A stretch of 64,000 bases of DNA from Anthostomella pinea (GCA_963556695.1 CAUWAG010000011.1:796001-860000); one strand, 5' to 3'. Positions 13,213 to 25,036 are shown, numbered from the stretch's first letter. Notes: generated by a model not told the origin, from the letters alone. A program made the numbers and translations.

Positions 13213-14435
13213 ATGGCGGACCAACAACGGCCCGCAAACAACATATTTCGGGACGACGAAGAGATGTCGTCGCTGCTGGGCGAGATCCGAGCTCGCAGCA
13301 CTGTGTTCTCGCCTCCTGCTGTTGAAGGGGCCGATGTGCCATCGTTGAAGGACCTTTGGCACCAACTGTACGTATACATCATCACTATAACGATCACTAT
13401 AACGCATCCCCCACTCAAGTCGAGGGTTGGGAACCCCTGAAGACATATATCAATGTGCTGCTTCTTGATTATGAGCTGTGTATTTTGCCCAGCCCCTATT
13501 CTCACTTATTGCCCCTGAACACTGCTTTACCACACTGGCACAAGCCCCCTATTCCCCTGAGAACTGCCCCATAACAGACACAGACACCAAACGACTACCA
13601 CACATATATATAGGCATCAGCGCTTGGTGGATCCTAGTGACCGAGATGGTCGCCGCCGGCCGCGACATCAACGAAGTAGGCGACTGGCCCAAGTTCGCCC
13701 GCGCCGCCCTCCCCGGCAACCTCTTAGATCTCGCGATCCACGCCGTGTTCCGCGACGACGCCGACGCCGCACGGGCCAAGGGCCACGAGCACCAGAAGCG
13801 CCTGACGCGCGTTTTGGGACTGGCCGGCCGCATCTCTGTGCGGGAGTTCATGTTCGAACTCAGCCCGGAAGTGGCGGGCTCGACCGCCAGCCTCAAGATT
13901 ATCTCGGCCCTGATGGCCAGCCGGCAGACACCTGGCGTTGGTTGGGGGCCCGTCGCCGACGAGATCAAGAGGCAGATGTTGGCGCGGTGCCGGGACTCGG
14001 CCTTGGTGCAGTCGCCTAGTGCGGCTGATGTTGTTGCTACTGCTGCTGGTATGTTGGACACTTCCATCAATCTTGTCTTGCCCCTAACGAAGCCCCCTTT
14101 CCGAGTTCAACCCCCTTTCCAAGTTTCAACACATTTGCGAGATCAACCCCATTCGCTGGCCAGCCCCTCTCACTGGCCAAGGCCCTCTCACCTGCTCACA
14201 TATTGGCCATGGGACCAAGACATGTACCAAAGCTCCAACTTCACATGAGTCAACAGACCAGGCCTTCGTTGAACCGCGGTTCGATCCTGCCTTGATCTCA
14301 AGTCTGACACTCGTCTACTCGACCTCACATCCGCAGCTCATCTTGATTTCACTCACCACTAGCAACCAGAACCCGAACCTAACCAACCCCCCTAGCTCTG
14401 CGCGCGCGTGCTGCTCCCGCCCCCGCTGAAGACAA

Positions 14436-14468
<33 letters not shown>

Positions 14469-14711
14469 GCCGAGATGGCGCGGGGTGGTGTGGGCGGGCT
14501 GGAGTGGCTGGGCGAGGAGCACTCGCTGTTGTCGCTTGTGCGCGGTGACCAGCCGCAGCAGCAGCAGCAGAATGTGCTGCATCAAGAGCAGCAGCAAGCC
14601 GAACAACATCGCGCTGCCCGTCGTCGTACCATGCGGCGACTATGTCGCGAGATCCTGGCCCTCGAGCCAGCCTCGGTTGAGGAGGACGGCGCCTGGCTTG
14701 TCGGTGCCTAG
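13213..14711 (+). CDS. Unknown protein, three exons, probable frameshift in exon 3
   Basis: Exon 1 is 13213-13367 (MADQQRPANNIF). The intron 13368-13620 is GTACGT...CAG, and exon 2 is 13621-14048 with matching phase (HQL joined to AWWILV). The second intron begins GTATGT at 14049 and probably ends at TAG 14393-14395. Exon 2 is Ala/Arg-rich and helical (GDWPKFARAALPGNLL, SAADVVATAA). Exon 3 enters in the frame that reads APAPAEDK and then poly-Thr across a GAC/ACG repeat. The credible protein, an Asp run followed by MARGGVGGLEWLGEEH and a Gln-rich tail ending at 14711, is in another frame. A single missing base near 14437 would restore one frame. No domain is recognised. The gene is convergent with the nuclease gene. 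Confidence 0.55.
14437..14466 (+). repeat. GAC trinucleotide repeat, about ten units
   Basis: An uninterrupted run of GAC/ACG units inside exon 3 of the unknown gene. It encodes Asp in the frame that continues into the credible C-terminus. The apparent frame change lies at its left edge. Confidence 0.9.
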
Positions 14712-14975
14712 GAGTCGGTGCGCCTTGGGGCGCAGAATACCGTGGTGGCCGCTCGTGCCAGTTCCTTGACTGGTGAGCTCGAGGAGGAGGAGAAGCAGGA
14801 TGCTTCCAACAACAACTAGGTGTGTTTTTCCGTGCGGGGGGGAGGTGTTCTCGGGTCGTTCGGGTCGGGGTTTTCAAGCAGTATATATTAATACAACGAG
14901 CACGTGCGAGTGCGCGTGACATTCACGATGCATTGAAACCCCTTCTGGATTGATCTGTGACGTTCAGCTACCTAC

Positions 14976-16802
14976 CTAGGTACCCACGTCTACATCAACC
15001 TCACGCCCGAGAATGACCGACTCGAACCACGGGCGGAACCGAGTAGCCACCCACCATGCCAGAGCCCTCAGCGACCGTACCAGTTTAAACGTGCCGAGAA
15101 GCGTCGCCGTGGATCCTATAAGGAGAGGACCGTGGAGATCGATGTTGTGAGGACTGTCGCGTGCGAACCAGAGATGCCAATCATGCCCGCGCACCTGAAT
15201 CAGGGGGAGTGTGATGATGGATTCCACTTCCAATGCGTCGTTATCACCATTACCGCCACCAGTCTGCGCCGGCGCCTGTAGTTGCCTCAGCCGCTCGAAC
15301 GAGGCAGCGGCCCATATGGTCAGCTGGACGAGCGGGTCCGACGCGGCGTTGGCCACCTTGGTCTCGATAGCCACCGCTTGAGGCCTCGAGCGCACGGGGG
15401 CGTACATTGTCGGCGCCAGCGTACGACAGGCGGGTGGCTGCCGGCGCATGATGTCCGTCATCATCTCCCCAACGTCGAGGTCGAGGTTCATAGAGTAGTC
15501 GACGAATTTTGACTGTAACAGGTCGCCCCCGCGTTCGAGCCGCGGGAGGAACTCGAAACAAGGCGCCGCCGATGTGCTGTACCGCGCGGCATCAGCCAGG
15601 TAGTCACTAGGTAGGTTTTCGGGCTTGGATGACTTACATATTGAAATAGCGGACTGTAGGAACCCGCCACAACGCGAGCTTGAGGAGAGGAGTATGTACT
15701 TGAGAGTTCCACGACGCTTCCGAGTGCCCCTCGGAGAAACAGCAGTTGGCCATGGCGGAGAGGTCTTCGGCCAGGTCGATCTCCCTCTCGAGTATCACCC
15801 TGTCCGCCTCCGCCACGGGGCTGTTGTCGATCTGCCACTCCTTGACGGGCCTTTTGGGACGTTCAAACCGTGCCTAATCGTGGTCAGATCAGAAAAGGCG
15901 GAAGGGGACAACAAGATGGAAGACCTGTGATAACCTACCTTGGCAGCAGCCGGTATCAAACCCTCGCCATCGTTGATCTGAACGAGTGTCTGGTAGAGCT
16001 CCTCGACATCATCGGGCGGGCCGAGATCAAACGAAAGTGTCTGCGGCGGTTTCAGAGACAACCGCAGATCAGCCATAGACTTGACAGGACTTCTAGCCCT
16101 GCCAGTCGACCTGCCAGTCGACGCAGAGGATCGCGAGGGCGACGAGAAGACATCTGCGCGATCTGCATCCGCACCCGCACTCGAGCTGGAAGGCAGAGGC
16201 AGAGGGACCCTGGAAGACAGCGCGTCGGCCCAGATTCTATTTGCAAATCTCGAAGTCGAGCTCGGCGGTTCTGCTTCTCGTTCTGGGTCTTGCTCCTGTC
16301 CCGGCTGCGGTTCTCCGTGCTTGTTCGGCCGCCTCGATGTTCTCGTTGTCCGGCGGCGAGGGCTTCCATCCTGACCTGTCTCTCCTCCTCCACCTCCTCC
16401 TCCTTCTGCTGCTGCTGCTTCTGGTGGTATTCGGCGACTTCGCGTCGTCGGCCTGGGGGTGCGCTCCGCTTCGGCTTGGGCTTCGCGTTCTGTTTGGGCT
16501 TTGGCGTCGACTCTCTCTTCCTCGAGGAGAATGCGTTCGGTGAGGTTGAGGGATATGTCAGTATGGTGTGGAGGACGATGGTGCGCGACATCATAGCGGC
16601 CCTTCCCTTTGCCTCTCCGTCGCGTCGCGGAGGGTTCGGACATGTTGAGGTCAATCGAGGCAAATGCCTTTCGCTTCGTCGGCTTTCGTAGCGATGGGCG
16701 CGACCGCGGGGGAGATGGGCAGGAGGCAGGCTGTTCGGAATGGTTTTCCTTCTCGTCGGTAAGAGATAGCCACGTGTTGATCATCGACCGTGGCATCGCC
16801 AT
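14976..16802 (-). CDS. Fungal PD-(D/E)XK nuclease-like protein (PDDEXK_12 type), 576 aa
   Basis: Exons on the minus strand are 16802-15939, 15873-15638 and 15606-14976. The introns are GTAGGT...TAG (65 nt) and GTAAGT...TAG (31 nt), and all phases close. The N-terminal ~270 residues are disordered and basic, with a Gly run. The conserved domain begins at SPVKSMADLRL and carries the family signatures: SEASWNSQVH (E340, W343), KFVDY (D403) and AIETK (E448, K450), the D...ExK nuclease triad. ALAWWV-type helices near the end also fit. The family is common in ascomycete accessory regions; its biological role is unknown to me. The start at 16802 (MAMPRSM) is preferred to a Met 32 codons upstream. 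The second intron is unusually short. Confidence 0.82.
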
Positions 16803-17068
16803 TGTGCCATGTATGAAGGAGGGGGAGGGGAGACGGCAAGAGTGACGATTGTCGGTTGTCGGTTGTTTACTTTGCGCCGACACAGAACGTCGCATCATGT
16901 CGGTCGGCGGCCCGGCAACATGCTGTCACAGTGTGGCTGTCGTAGTGTGGCCCTTAAACTGTGGCTTGGCAGGGTCGCAGCTTTGTGGCCTGTGCGTTCT
17001 TGAGCCAGGCCACATAGTCACGCGGAACAACTTGATAAGTCGTATTCTTGATTCACTCTACGTGGGCT

Positions 17069-18296
17069 GGTTGGCAGGCTCCAAATACAAGCTCGCAAGG
17101 ATCCAACAAGGCTACAAAGGAGCTTCCAGCTAGTCCCTGACTTCCAGAGACCAATACTTACCAGGCCATCATGGAAGAAACGCCCAATCCGTAAAGACAA
17201 AGACAAAGAAACAGAGCTCTTCAAGCAATGGCTATAAGAGAGAAACGTGAACACTGACCTTGTCATCTACTCAGATGGATCACAGTTGGATGACCAAGGC
17301 ACAACCCGCACTGGATGGGGTTATACCATCAGGAAAGGCGGCACTACACAAGAAGTATACCGGGGAAAGGGCAGACTTCTCCAAACAGAAGTAATAGATG
17401 CTGAAGTCCATGGTGCTCTCCAAGGTCTTGCAGCAACCAGGGTAATTGGACACGGAAAACAGCTATATGTCTGCCTGGACAACACGTCAGTGGTAGATGG
17501 GCTCAATGGGACTCCACCCAAGACATCACAAAACATTTTTCTACGATTTCAAGAACTTGCCACAGCACATACTCCTGGAGTGACCGTCAAATGGATTCCT
17601 GGACACAGAGATATTGATGGCAATAAAGCTGCCGACACACTAACAAAAGAGGATGCCATGCTAGAAACAGACACGACAAACCTTCCTACAATCTCTTGGG
17701 TCAAGAGAGATCTCAAAAAAAAGGGCAAGAAAGAATTCAACTAATGGTAGAAAGACCGATCAGAACCTAGATATCAAGAAGTATACTCACATACAATAAC
17801 TAAAAAAGACCTTATATCTTTAAGAGGAGTACTTTACACAGACTTCTAGCGGCCAGATCTGGACATGGCGACTTTGCCAGATACCATGAACGCTTTGGGC
17901 ACACAGACTTGAATGATCACTACAACTGTGGTGAGAAGAAAACACCACAACACATTTTCTTTTGTAAGAGGCTGGGAAAAAATCGGCTACTGCCTAGGCA
18001 TTCGCCTAGGGCAGCTTGTTTACAATACTTAGGGGAGAGGAGCACAGAATGGGCAAAATTCATGGAGAAGAGCAAGTTCTTTTCAACAATCTGCCCCCGA
18101 TAGATAGCCTTCCTTGAAGGACCAGATAGATGACCCCAAGGTCATACCGCCGCAACAACGGGGATGGGCCCGTGAGCGGGACTGACTGTACTTATTATCT
18201 TGAGACCTCCACAATCCTGCGATACAGAGGCTCTGGGAGGCGTGGTTTGCACTACTGAGGAGCTACCCCCTACGTTAAATACAAAACAAACAAACA
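17069..18296 (+). mobile_element. 5'-truncated LINE (copy 1), RNase H to 3' tail
   Basis: It is homologous to the 3' end of the nearly full-length LINE at 49.2-54.7 kb (reverse strand). The similarity starts abruptly at TTGGCAGGCTCC (about 17071), which marks the 5' truncation expected of target-primed insertion. The RNase H region (about 17247-17744; YSDGSQ, IDAEVHGAL, CLDNTSVVDG, GHRDIDGN) is nearly intact but ends in a TAA where copy 2 reads Gln-Trp-Trp. The 3' end is GTTAAATAC followed by ACAAAC units rather than poly-A. No target-site duplication is evident. Confidence 0.88.
17247..17744 (+). pseudogene. RNase H domain of LINE copy 1
   Basis: 165 codons covering a full type I RNase H fold, with acidic residues in YSDGSQ, in DAEVHG and in CLDNTS, plus the C-terminal GHRDIDGNKAAD motif. 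It is a relic of ORF2, not a host gene; the nominal Met is internal. A stop at 17742 separates it from the C-terminal zinc-like stretch (HYNCGEKKTPQHIFFC) at about 17920-17965. Confidence 0.85.
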
Positions 18297-18540
18297 TTCA
18301 TCTTCGATATTTTTGTCTATAGAGTCAGTTACCCCCTTGTCGTCTGCTTTGTCTCGTCTTAGGTGCCACTCGCCGTGACACAATATCGAAGATCACCACT
18401 CTCGTCTGGACAGCTGGGCAGCCTTGTCTCCCAAACTCCAGATTCCCTTTCTTTCGCTTGTAACTCTACGGGCAGCTCTGCCTCCCGTTTTACGAGCTTC
18501 ATCTCAAACCCATCCAACCTCATTCCGCCCGATTAGGATC

Positions 18541-21120
18541 ATGGCGAAGAACGACACCAGTCCGGAGTCCAGGACTTCCGAAGGCGCTGTAGAGCGCAAG
18601 TCGCAGTCAGACGGAGAGTCTGCCACTGCTTCCAAACAAGCAACTAACCCCAAACCCAATACTCGCGGTCACAAGAAGCCGACCCCGAAGAAGGCGAAGG
18701 GCAAGCAACTCGAACAACTTCAAGCTGAAATCGTGGTCGCAGGCCCCTCGGGAGCCAATTTGCCAGCGTACCCACCTTCAGGGATTCGAAATGAAACCCA
18801 TCCCCACCAGGACCCAGCCGTACAGCAACCCTTGTCTGAAATGGTCCAACTGCTGCGTGATGAGATCAACCAGCTCCGCAGACAAGTCCTGGAAATGAAC
18901 GTTGAGCACGCTTCCAGGCATTCATTGAGAACATCAACTGCGACCCGCAGACCTAGAAGGAACCAACGCCCAGAAACCGGCAGGCAAGGAACGTCCGGAC
19001 CCCCGTCTGCGGTCTCCATACCGCGCTCAAACCCAGTCATCCCTTCGGTTGAGACACGGCATACAGTTTCTCCCGCTGAGACCCACTGGGCACAGACTGT
19101 GCTCCTTAGTCAGTGGACGTGCCAAGGAGATTCTTAACTCCTTTACAGCACGCAGGAACCCCCAAGCTTACACTACCATCGAGGAAGTATACGCCTTGAT
19201 GAAGAGCAGCTTTAGCAACCCTGATAAGAAAGCAAAGGCCGTAACCCGGCTAGCATCGCTTTGGGTGCAGCCAGGCCAGGAATTCTTCATCTTTTGCGCA
19301 GACTTTGTCAGGACGGCAAGCGTGGCTGAAATGCCCATTTCCGAGTGGAAGTCCAACCTGAATAGAAGGTTAATACCTGTTCTACGCTCGCACGTCATGA
19401 CCCAGTTTTTGGATGACTCCTTGGACTTCAATGCCTTTCAATCGCACTGTTCGAATTCCGTTCAACAACTTCAGGAGATCGAGCGTCAAGGGCATGAACG
19501 GCCACTCAAACCACGCAACCGTCTCGCTGCTACGACCTCCCAATATGCTGCAAGGACTGCTTCTACACCTGTTCGTACGAACTACGAAACAGCACTTCAG
19601 TTAACTGCGGCGCCTCCAAGAGATAACCGCGTACGCACCTCTGCTTTTGCACCACCACAGCGCAGCTCTATGGCACCTAGACAATCCCCGGCTCCCATCT
19701 CATCAGTGGAGCGATGTCACCACTATGGGCAGACAGGCCACTGGCGCAAGGATTGCCCCAGTCTTCCCGCAGGAGTCCACATGGTCGAAGAAGACCATGA
19801 GGAACCACATATAAAGAACAAGGAGGCTTCCTTGTGTGAAGACGAGCTTTTGGGAAAAGACCTCGCCTAGGGAAAGTCTCCCCCCTAGGTCCTGTAATCA
19901 GTATCAACCAGCTAGCTGCAAGCAATCTCAACCTCCACTCTATCCAGAGCCTGATGGGGGGGAACGCATTCATTGTGAATATTACCCTCAGGTATCAAGG
20001 GATTGCGATTTCGATGAAAGCACTAGTTGATACCGGAGCACAAGCATGGCTACTTGGAGACCGCCAAACCCTCTCCCGAATTGCCCAGCAACAAGACCTT
20101 GAGCGTATACACTTCGATCGAAGCGTAAGCGTAAAGGGATTTGAGAACAGGGCATCCCAGCGCATCCAGAGTGCCGTCCTCGCCAATCTCCAGGTCCATG
20201 GCCGCACGTTCCGCAAAACCCCCATTCTGGAAGCAGACTTCGGCGGACGATCCGACTTTCAGGTGATTATTGGCAACAAGTTCCTGGCATAATACGGCTT
20301 ACTCCTTGACTGCCAGCGAAACCGGATTCTCTTTCCAAAAGAAATACCGTACAGGAAGGATTGGCGCGCTGATATCACCACCCCTGTCAAGATGTTTTCG
20401 CGGCAGATAAATCAGAAGGCACAGCTGGATATGCTTCGAAGAGACTGTCTCTGGGAAGGTCAACTTTCTCGCTTATTTCACGAGGGACAACCTGCCCCTA
20501 CTGTTACACCTCTCTACATCTTGGAACGTGGTGAGCCTCAACCAACTGACAGTTGGGACCGCGGCATATCCCAGATGGAGCGCTCCTTACGAGATGAACT
20601 CTCCCCTCAACGTACTACTCAGGAGACCCGCATACGAAAGCAACATTCTCATATACCGGCGCCTTGCAAGCCATCTATGAACCTACGCCCCTTAGGTTTA
20701 GATGTGTGCGTGATTTCTGGGAACACTTATTTCCGTTCTATTCGAAGACCAAAGGGAGACTGGCATGCGTACCAGGAATTTGACAGCTTTTTGATAATGA
20801 TGCTTGACCGGACCATTGAGGACTCTTTGAACAAAGAGGATGAAGTAACCCGAGCAGAGATTCTGGACAGGCTACCACCGGCGCTGCACGATCTGACAGA
20901 TGCCTTTTCAAAGACTGAGAGCAATATCCTCCCACCTTTCCGAAAGGATATCGACCACAAGATTGACCTGGTCGATGGAGCCACTCCTATAAAGACCCAC
21001 CCACTGTACGGAATGTCGACAGCCCAGTTAATGGCTCTCAAAGAGTACCTCACAGAGAACCTCCGCAAGGAATGGATTATGCCTAGCGGTGCAGAATACG
21101 GCTCCCCAGTACTATTCGCT
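18541..21120 (+). mobile_element. Decayed, truncated gypsy element 2 (gag, protease, start of RT)
   Basis: Gag starts MAKNDTSPES at 18541. Its frame changes near 19060-19110, and the continuation to 19870 ends in a damaged knuckle (CHHYGQTGHWRKDC, with Tyr in place of the second Cys). Protease follows at 19954 (ALVDTGAQAWLLG). A TAA at 20290-20292 breaks the pol frame, which then runs on to the first RT block (LPPFRKDIDHKIDL, then EWIMPSGAEYGSPVLFA). At about 21115-21130 the homology ends and NatC-subunit coding sequence begins. The palm of RT, RNase H, integrase and the 3' LTR are absent. Confidence 0.83.
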
Positions 21121-21129
21121 CGTCTTCCG

Positions 21130-22249
21130 CCAACGGTTAGCGGAGTCGTATCTGGATATCTACAGGATATTTTGTCAGAACCGGTGCCGCGTACGACGGA
21201 CGCTGTGTCACCACATACAGGAATGGGACACGATTCAACTCGACGTCGAGCAGATCGACCAGTTCTTGCAAGTCAACCTCGGCGAGATGTGGCCACTGCA
21301 GACTGAGCGCGGCGAGATCGGATTCGCACTCCCGCTTTCGTCGTGGGCTTACCTGTACAAGCTCCGGCAGATAGAGTGGATTGTGCAGCTCGGGTTTGAG
21401 CTCTCAGTGTACCAGCCCGACGAATTGGCGGGCATGTACTGGTACCTGAACTACCTAGCCAAGACTCGCGCACAACACGGCGACCGCATCAAATCGTTCA
21501 CGCAGAGGGCGCGTGAATCCCAGCACAAGACGGATACTCCGGGGCGCGAGCATGAGCATTCCCGGTCACAGGCCTACATCCGCATCACCATGCTCGACGC
21601 GGCCTGCACTTGGGAGTTCGCCGACGGCCTGTGCTGCCTGTACACGGTGCTCCAGCGGCTGGGGCTCGTCAAGTCGCCACCGCGTCCCTATAGCACCGAC
21701 GCGCTGCGGTACGATATGCGCATGAAGCCGTTTGCGTACATCGCGCTGCCGCCGCTGCCGACGTTCGACGAGCTCACGCGCGCCACGGCCCAGCCCGAGA
21801 CGTCCATCGCCGACCTCATGCGCTACGCTGAGAACGCCGTCGGCGGCGCGCGCAAGGGCTACGAGGCGCTGAGCAAGTTCAGCGACGCGCAGGCGTTTGC
21901 CGTCGGCTCGCACGCCGTGTGGGTAGCTAATGTGAAGGGCTGTCTCAAGGCTGCGATCGCGGCCGACGTGGCCATCTCGACGGTGCAGAAGGCGTGGGCG
22001 CAGATGGAGGCTGAGGAAACACCGGGCGGTGAGGGGGACGGTGATCCTGAGGAGAAGGGGAAGGGGAAGGGTAAGGAGAAGGAGGTGGTTGGGGGTGGTA
22101 GTGAGGGTGGTAGTAAGGGTAAGGCCAAGGAAAACGCTGGGGCCGGGGGTATGGATCAGGGCAATATCAAGTTGAAGCTTGAGATGCCGGAGCCGGGTAA
22201 GGGGTATCACGACTGGTGGGTTGTGCCGAAGCTCATTGCTATTGCGTGA
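21130..22249 (+). pseudogene. MAK10: C-terminal part of NatC auxiliary subunit Mak10/NAA35
   Basis: From LAESYLDIYRIFCQNRCRVRR onward the frame matches the second half of Mak10: LVKSPPRPYSTDALRYDMRMKPF, the LPPLPTFDEL region, and the terminal PGKGYHDWWVVPK. Mak10 anchors NatC, the complex that acetylates N-terminal Met-Leu/Ile/Phe/Trp. The N-terminal half is missing and is replaced by RT of gypsy element 2 in a different frame; the available upstream Met lies in that element. A Gly/Lys-rich insert (about residues 330-360 of the open frame) precedes the C-terminus. The reading frame is intact and GC-rich, so decay is recent, or the fragment is a young segmental copy. Confidence 0.8.
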
Positions 22250-22900
22250 GCTGGGGGCTCAGGGTAGGGAGATGGTCGAACGGCTTTGTCTTTGGCTGAG
22301 CGTGGCCTTATTGAAAGAGGAGCGAGATTACTGTTAGAATGGGCCTTCTATTGGTCGATTTCACTTTTTGAGCTTGCGGTAGGGGCAGAGAAATACAGTT
22401 GTAAAGACCATGGCATGGTTATACGACCAATAGTGGTATGTTGCTGCTATTTCTTGGTTTCAATGTTGTTCATTATGTCATTTGGCTACTGTGTATCTCG
22501 ATTGTTTCGAGCTCGCGCTTCGTCACAATGTCTTTGGGTTGCTTCATACATCAACTGCAATGTATCGTTCATCGCGCCCCTTGTTACCGGGCGGAGATCC
22601 TGCCAGCCCATCATCGATACCATACAGCCCATCTTACAAGCGTCTACGAGCTTTGAGACCCTGACTAGGTAGACATACAAGCTTCCATCATCAACTTCAC
22701 CCGGTGGTGGCCCTAACCCATCCATCATAACAACAGCAAGAGGCCCGCAGAAGCTTTGATCCATCAAACTGCATTCAATTATGTACAATCCGAAGCGAAG
22801 GAAGGTGACGTATTGGACAGTGACCTGACCCTGGTATTCCAAGGTTTCCGATCTTTTTTTCATAACTGAGAGGTTTTCTCACCAACCCTCTCTGTTTCGT
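22250..22900. other. Intergenic
   Basis: No gene supported. It contains the 3' flanks of the Mak10 fragment and of the carrier gene, which is transcribed toward it. Confidence 0.5.
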
Positions 22901-24107
22901 CTATGCCTTGAGGGCGGCCTTCCGGGCCATGGTGCCGCGCAGCTTGACGGTCTGCTCGTACAGCACGTCCTTGAAGGCGAAGAGGAAGGCGGCGGTCATG
23001 ACGCTCTGGGTGACCTTGGGGCCGATGCCTGGCGTTGAGTGGGGTCAGTACACCATTGTGGAACAACTTCCTGTTCGGAAAAGGGACAACGAAGGGGAAA
23101 GGAAGGATTGAGACTAAACGGCACATCGCGAACGCAGCCTGTATCGAGATGAAGAAAGGAAAGAAAACACTAGCGGGCTCACCCTTATAAAGCCCAGCAT
23201 ACCCCTCCTCCTTGACGACGCGGCTGATGGCCTGCGCCATGCCCTCGCGGCGGCCGGCCTTGTTGTCGGCGACATGCATCTGGCTCTTGACGGTGATGTA
23301 GGGGTACGTGATGGACGTGGCGAAAAGCTTGCCCAGGGCGCCGAGCAGGAAAGCCAGCGTGGGCGTGATGTTGCGGCGACGCCGCCTCTCCAGGCGGTTC
23401 TTGAGCTGCTCGAACAGCGTGTACTGCAGAATCGGGTTGATGACGAGCACGAGGGCCGGGATGACGCCGCGGAAGAGCGCCTGTGGGCCCTCCTCCTTGA
23501 GCAGGGCCATGAGCGTGCCGATGGTCGTGGGCTGTGTCTTCTTGGTGGACGCGCCGCTGTTGATGGCCCCCTTGACCTCCTCCTGGTGCTCCTTGCGCGT
23601 CGTCATGCGCGTGTTGACGACCCAGATCGGGTTCGTCAAGATGACGGTGGCGGAGCCGGCGAGGGCGCCGGCCATCATGGACTCGACCGTTGTCAGTTTC
23701 TTGGAGGCGCGGCCGGCCTTGGTGGCGGCCTGCTCAAAAAAGGCGCGCGTCCACTCGTACCAGTAGTAATAGACAAAGTTGGTGACGCTGATGCCGAAGA
23801 CGGCGCTGTCGAGGCCGGCGTACAGGCCCGATACGCCCTCGCGCGCCACGATGCGCTGCACGGCGGCCAGGAAGCCCGTCTCGGCGCGCTTGGACTCGAC
23901 TTGGGCGCGGGTTGAGAGCGTTATGAGGGGGTATCTAGAGAGAAGAGGTCATCGTTAGTTCGGACTGGGTGGGAGGAACGCTGCCCTGCGACGGGAAGGG
24001 AGTTGGTGGCGGACGTACGTCAGGACCATAGACAATATACCCCCTCCGGCGCCAGCAAGGGCGTGCGCGACGTTGTCGTTCTGCGGGATGACGGGTTTCG
24101 AAGCCAT
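22901..24107 (-). CDS. PMP47: Peroxisomal PMP47/ANT1-type mitochondrial-carrier-family transporter (322 aa)
   Basis: Exons are 24107-24019, 23934-23183 and 23028-22901. The introns are GTACGT...TAG and GTGAGC...CAG, phases close, and the total is 969 nt. Three carrier repeats are visible, each with a variant of the signature: YPLITLSTRAQ near residue 30, NPIWVVNTRM in the middle, and YPYITVKSQM in the third. The Trp in NPIWVVNTR and the LSTRAQVESK segment are typical of the SLC25A17/PMP47 group. Members exchange ATP/AMP or cofactors across the peroxisomal membrane for fatty-acid activation. Start MASKPVIPQND is the only good Met. Length equals the family norm. Confidence 0.87.
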
Positions 24108-25024
24108 TGTGGCGGTTTCTCTGGAGCAACAGGGAAGATTCGTAGGTTCAGCGAAATATGGATTTGTCTGTTCAATGGAGAAGAGCAGGAAGAGGACGTA
24201 TGATGGGATATCGCGTCAAGTGACGAGGAATGCGGGACTGCAATGTCAGCAACGTCTACACCCTGGTCGATGCTTTTCCGTTGGTTCTTGAGCCGAAGAG
24301 AAGAGTAACGTTTTCTTGTATGTGCATTGCCGGCTTCTGTCCCATGCCTTCAGGTTGTTGCAGTGGAGGTCAGACGATGAAACAAACCGCCACCTTCACT
24401 GCATACCTACATGTACATGCACAGCCAGCTATCACAGCTACAACGGTGACTTTGACCTGGGCATTGCAAGCCGGGATATATAAATAAAGTTCTTTTGGGG
24501 GCGGCGAGGTACGCACTGAACCTCGTTGGGCTGGGCCACATACCTAGCCGCGTCAGCCCTACCTAGTTATCGAAACTCATGGAGAGACAGCATGCAACAA
24601 GCTGTTGACTCTCATCCTGTCCTCAGGCCTATATACAACGACTCGGTACCATTTCTTCTCACTCCTACCTTGTTGTGTTCGATGCTGCCAGGGGTCCTAT
24701 GTCACGTGACATACCTGTTCCGAAAATAGACAACCCCCAAAGGCAGGGTGGTATCACCAGCCTCCCATCCCAAAATAGCACCGGAAGGTCTCCCCGCATG
24801 CTCCCAGGCTATCGTCGAGACCAGCTGCAGATCTCTCATTCCTGCCCCCTCTCGCCCCTTTCTGCGACACCAGGAGGGCACGCAGCCGCCACACTCTTGT
24901 TTTTGCTCACAGTTGGCACATCTTTATACTCGACCAGCTCGGCTTTCTCCTTGGGGACCGGATGGAGTGCAGGCTGCCATTCCAACGCGCCCAGCTTACA
25001 CTTCTAAGCATTTGCTACTTGGGG
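24108..25024. other. Intergenic, carrier upstream region
   Basis: No gene supported. It includes the promoter side of the carrier gene and ordinary sequence up to the insertion site of LINE copy 2. Confidence 0.45.
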
Positions 25025-25036
25025 GTCAATCATACG
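25025..25036 (+). repeat. Target-site duplication, left copy
   Basis: GTCAATCATACG, identical to 25965-25976, directly adjoining the LINE copy 2 tail. Confidence 0.9.

Noticed and set aside
15870..16691. Long plus-strand frame of 273 codons
   Set aside because: Antisense shadow of the nuclease exon 1; composition mirrors that exon and there are no motifs.
23274..23915. 213-codon plus-strand frame
   Set aside because: Antisense shadow of the carrier gene, whose carrier motifs and splice sites are clear.
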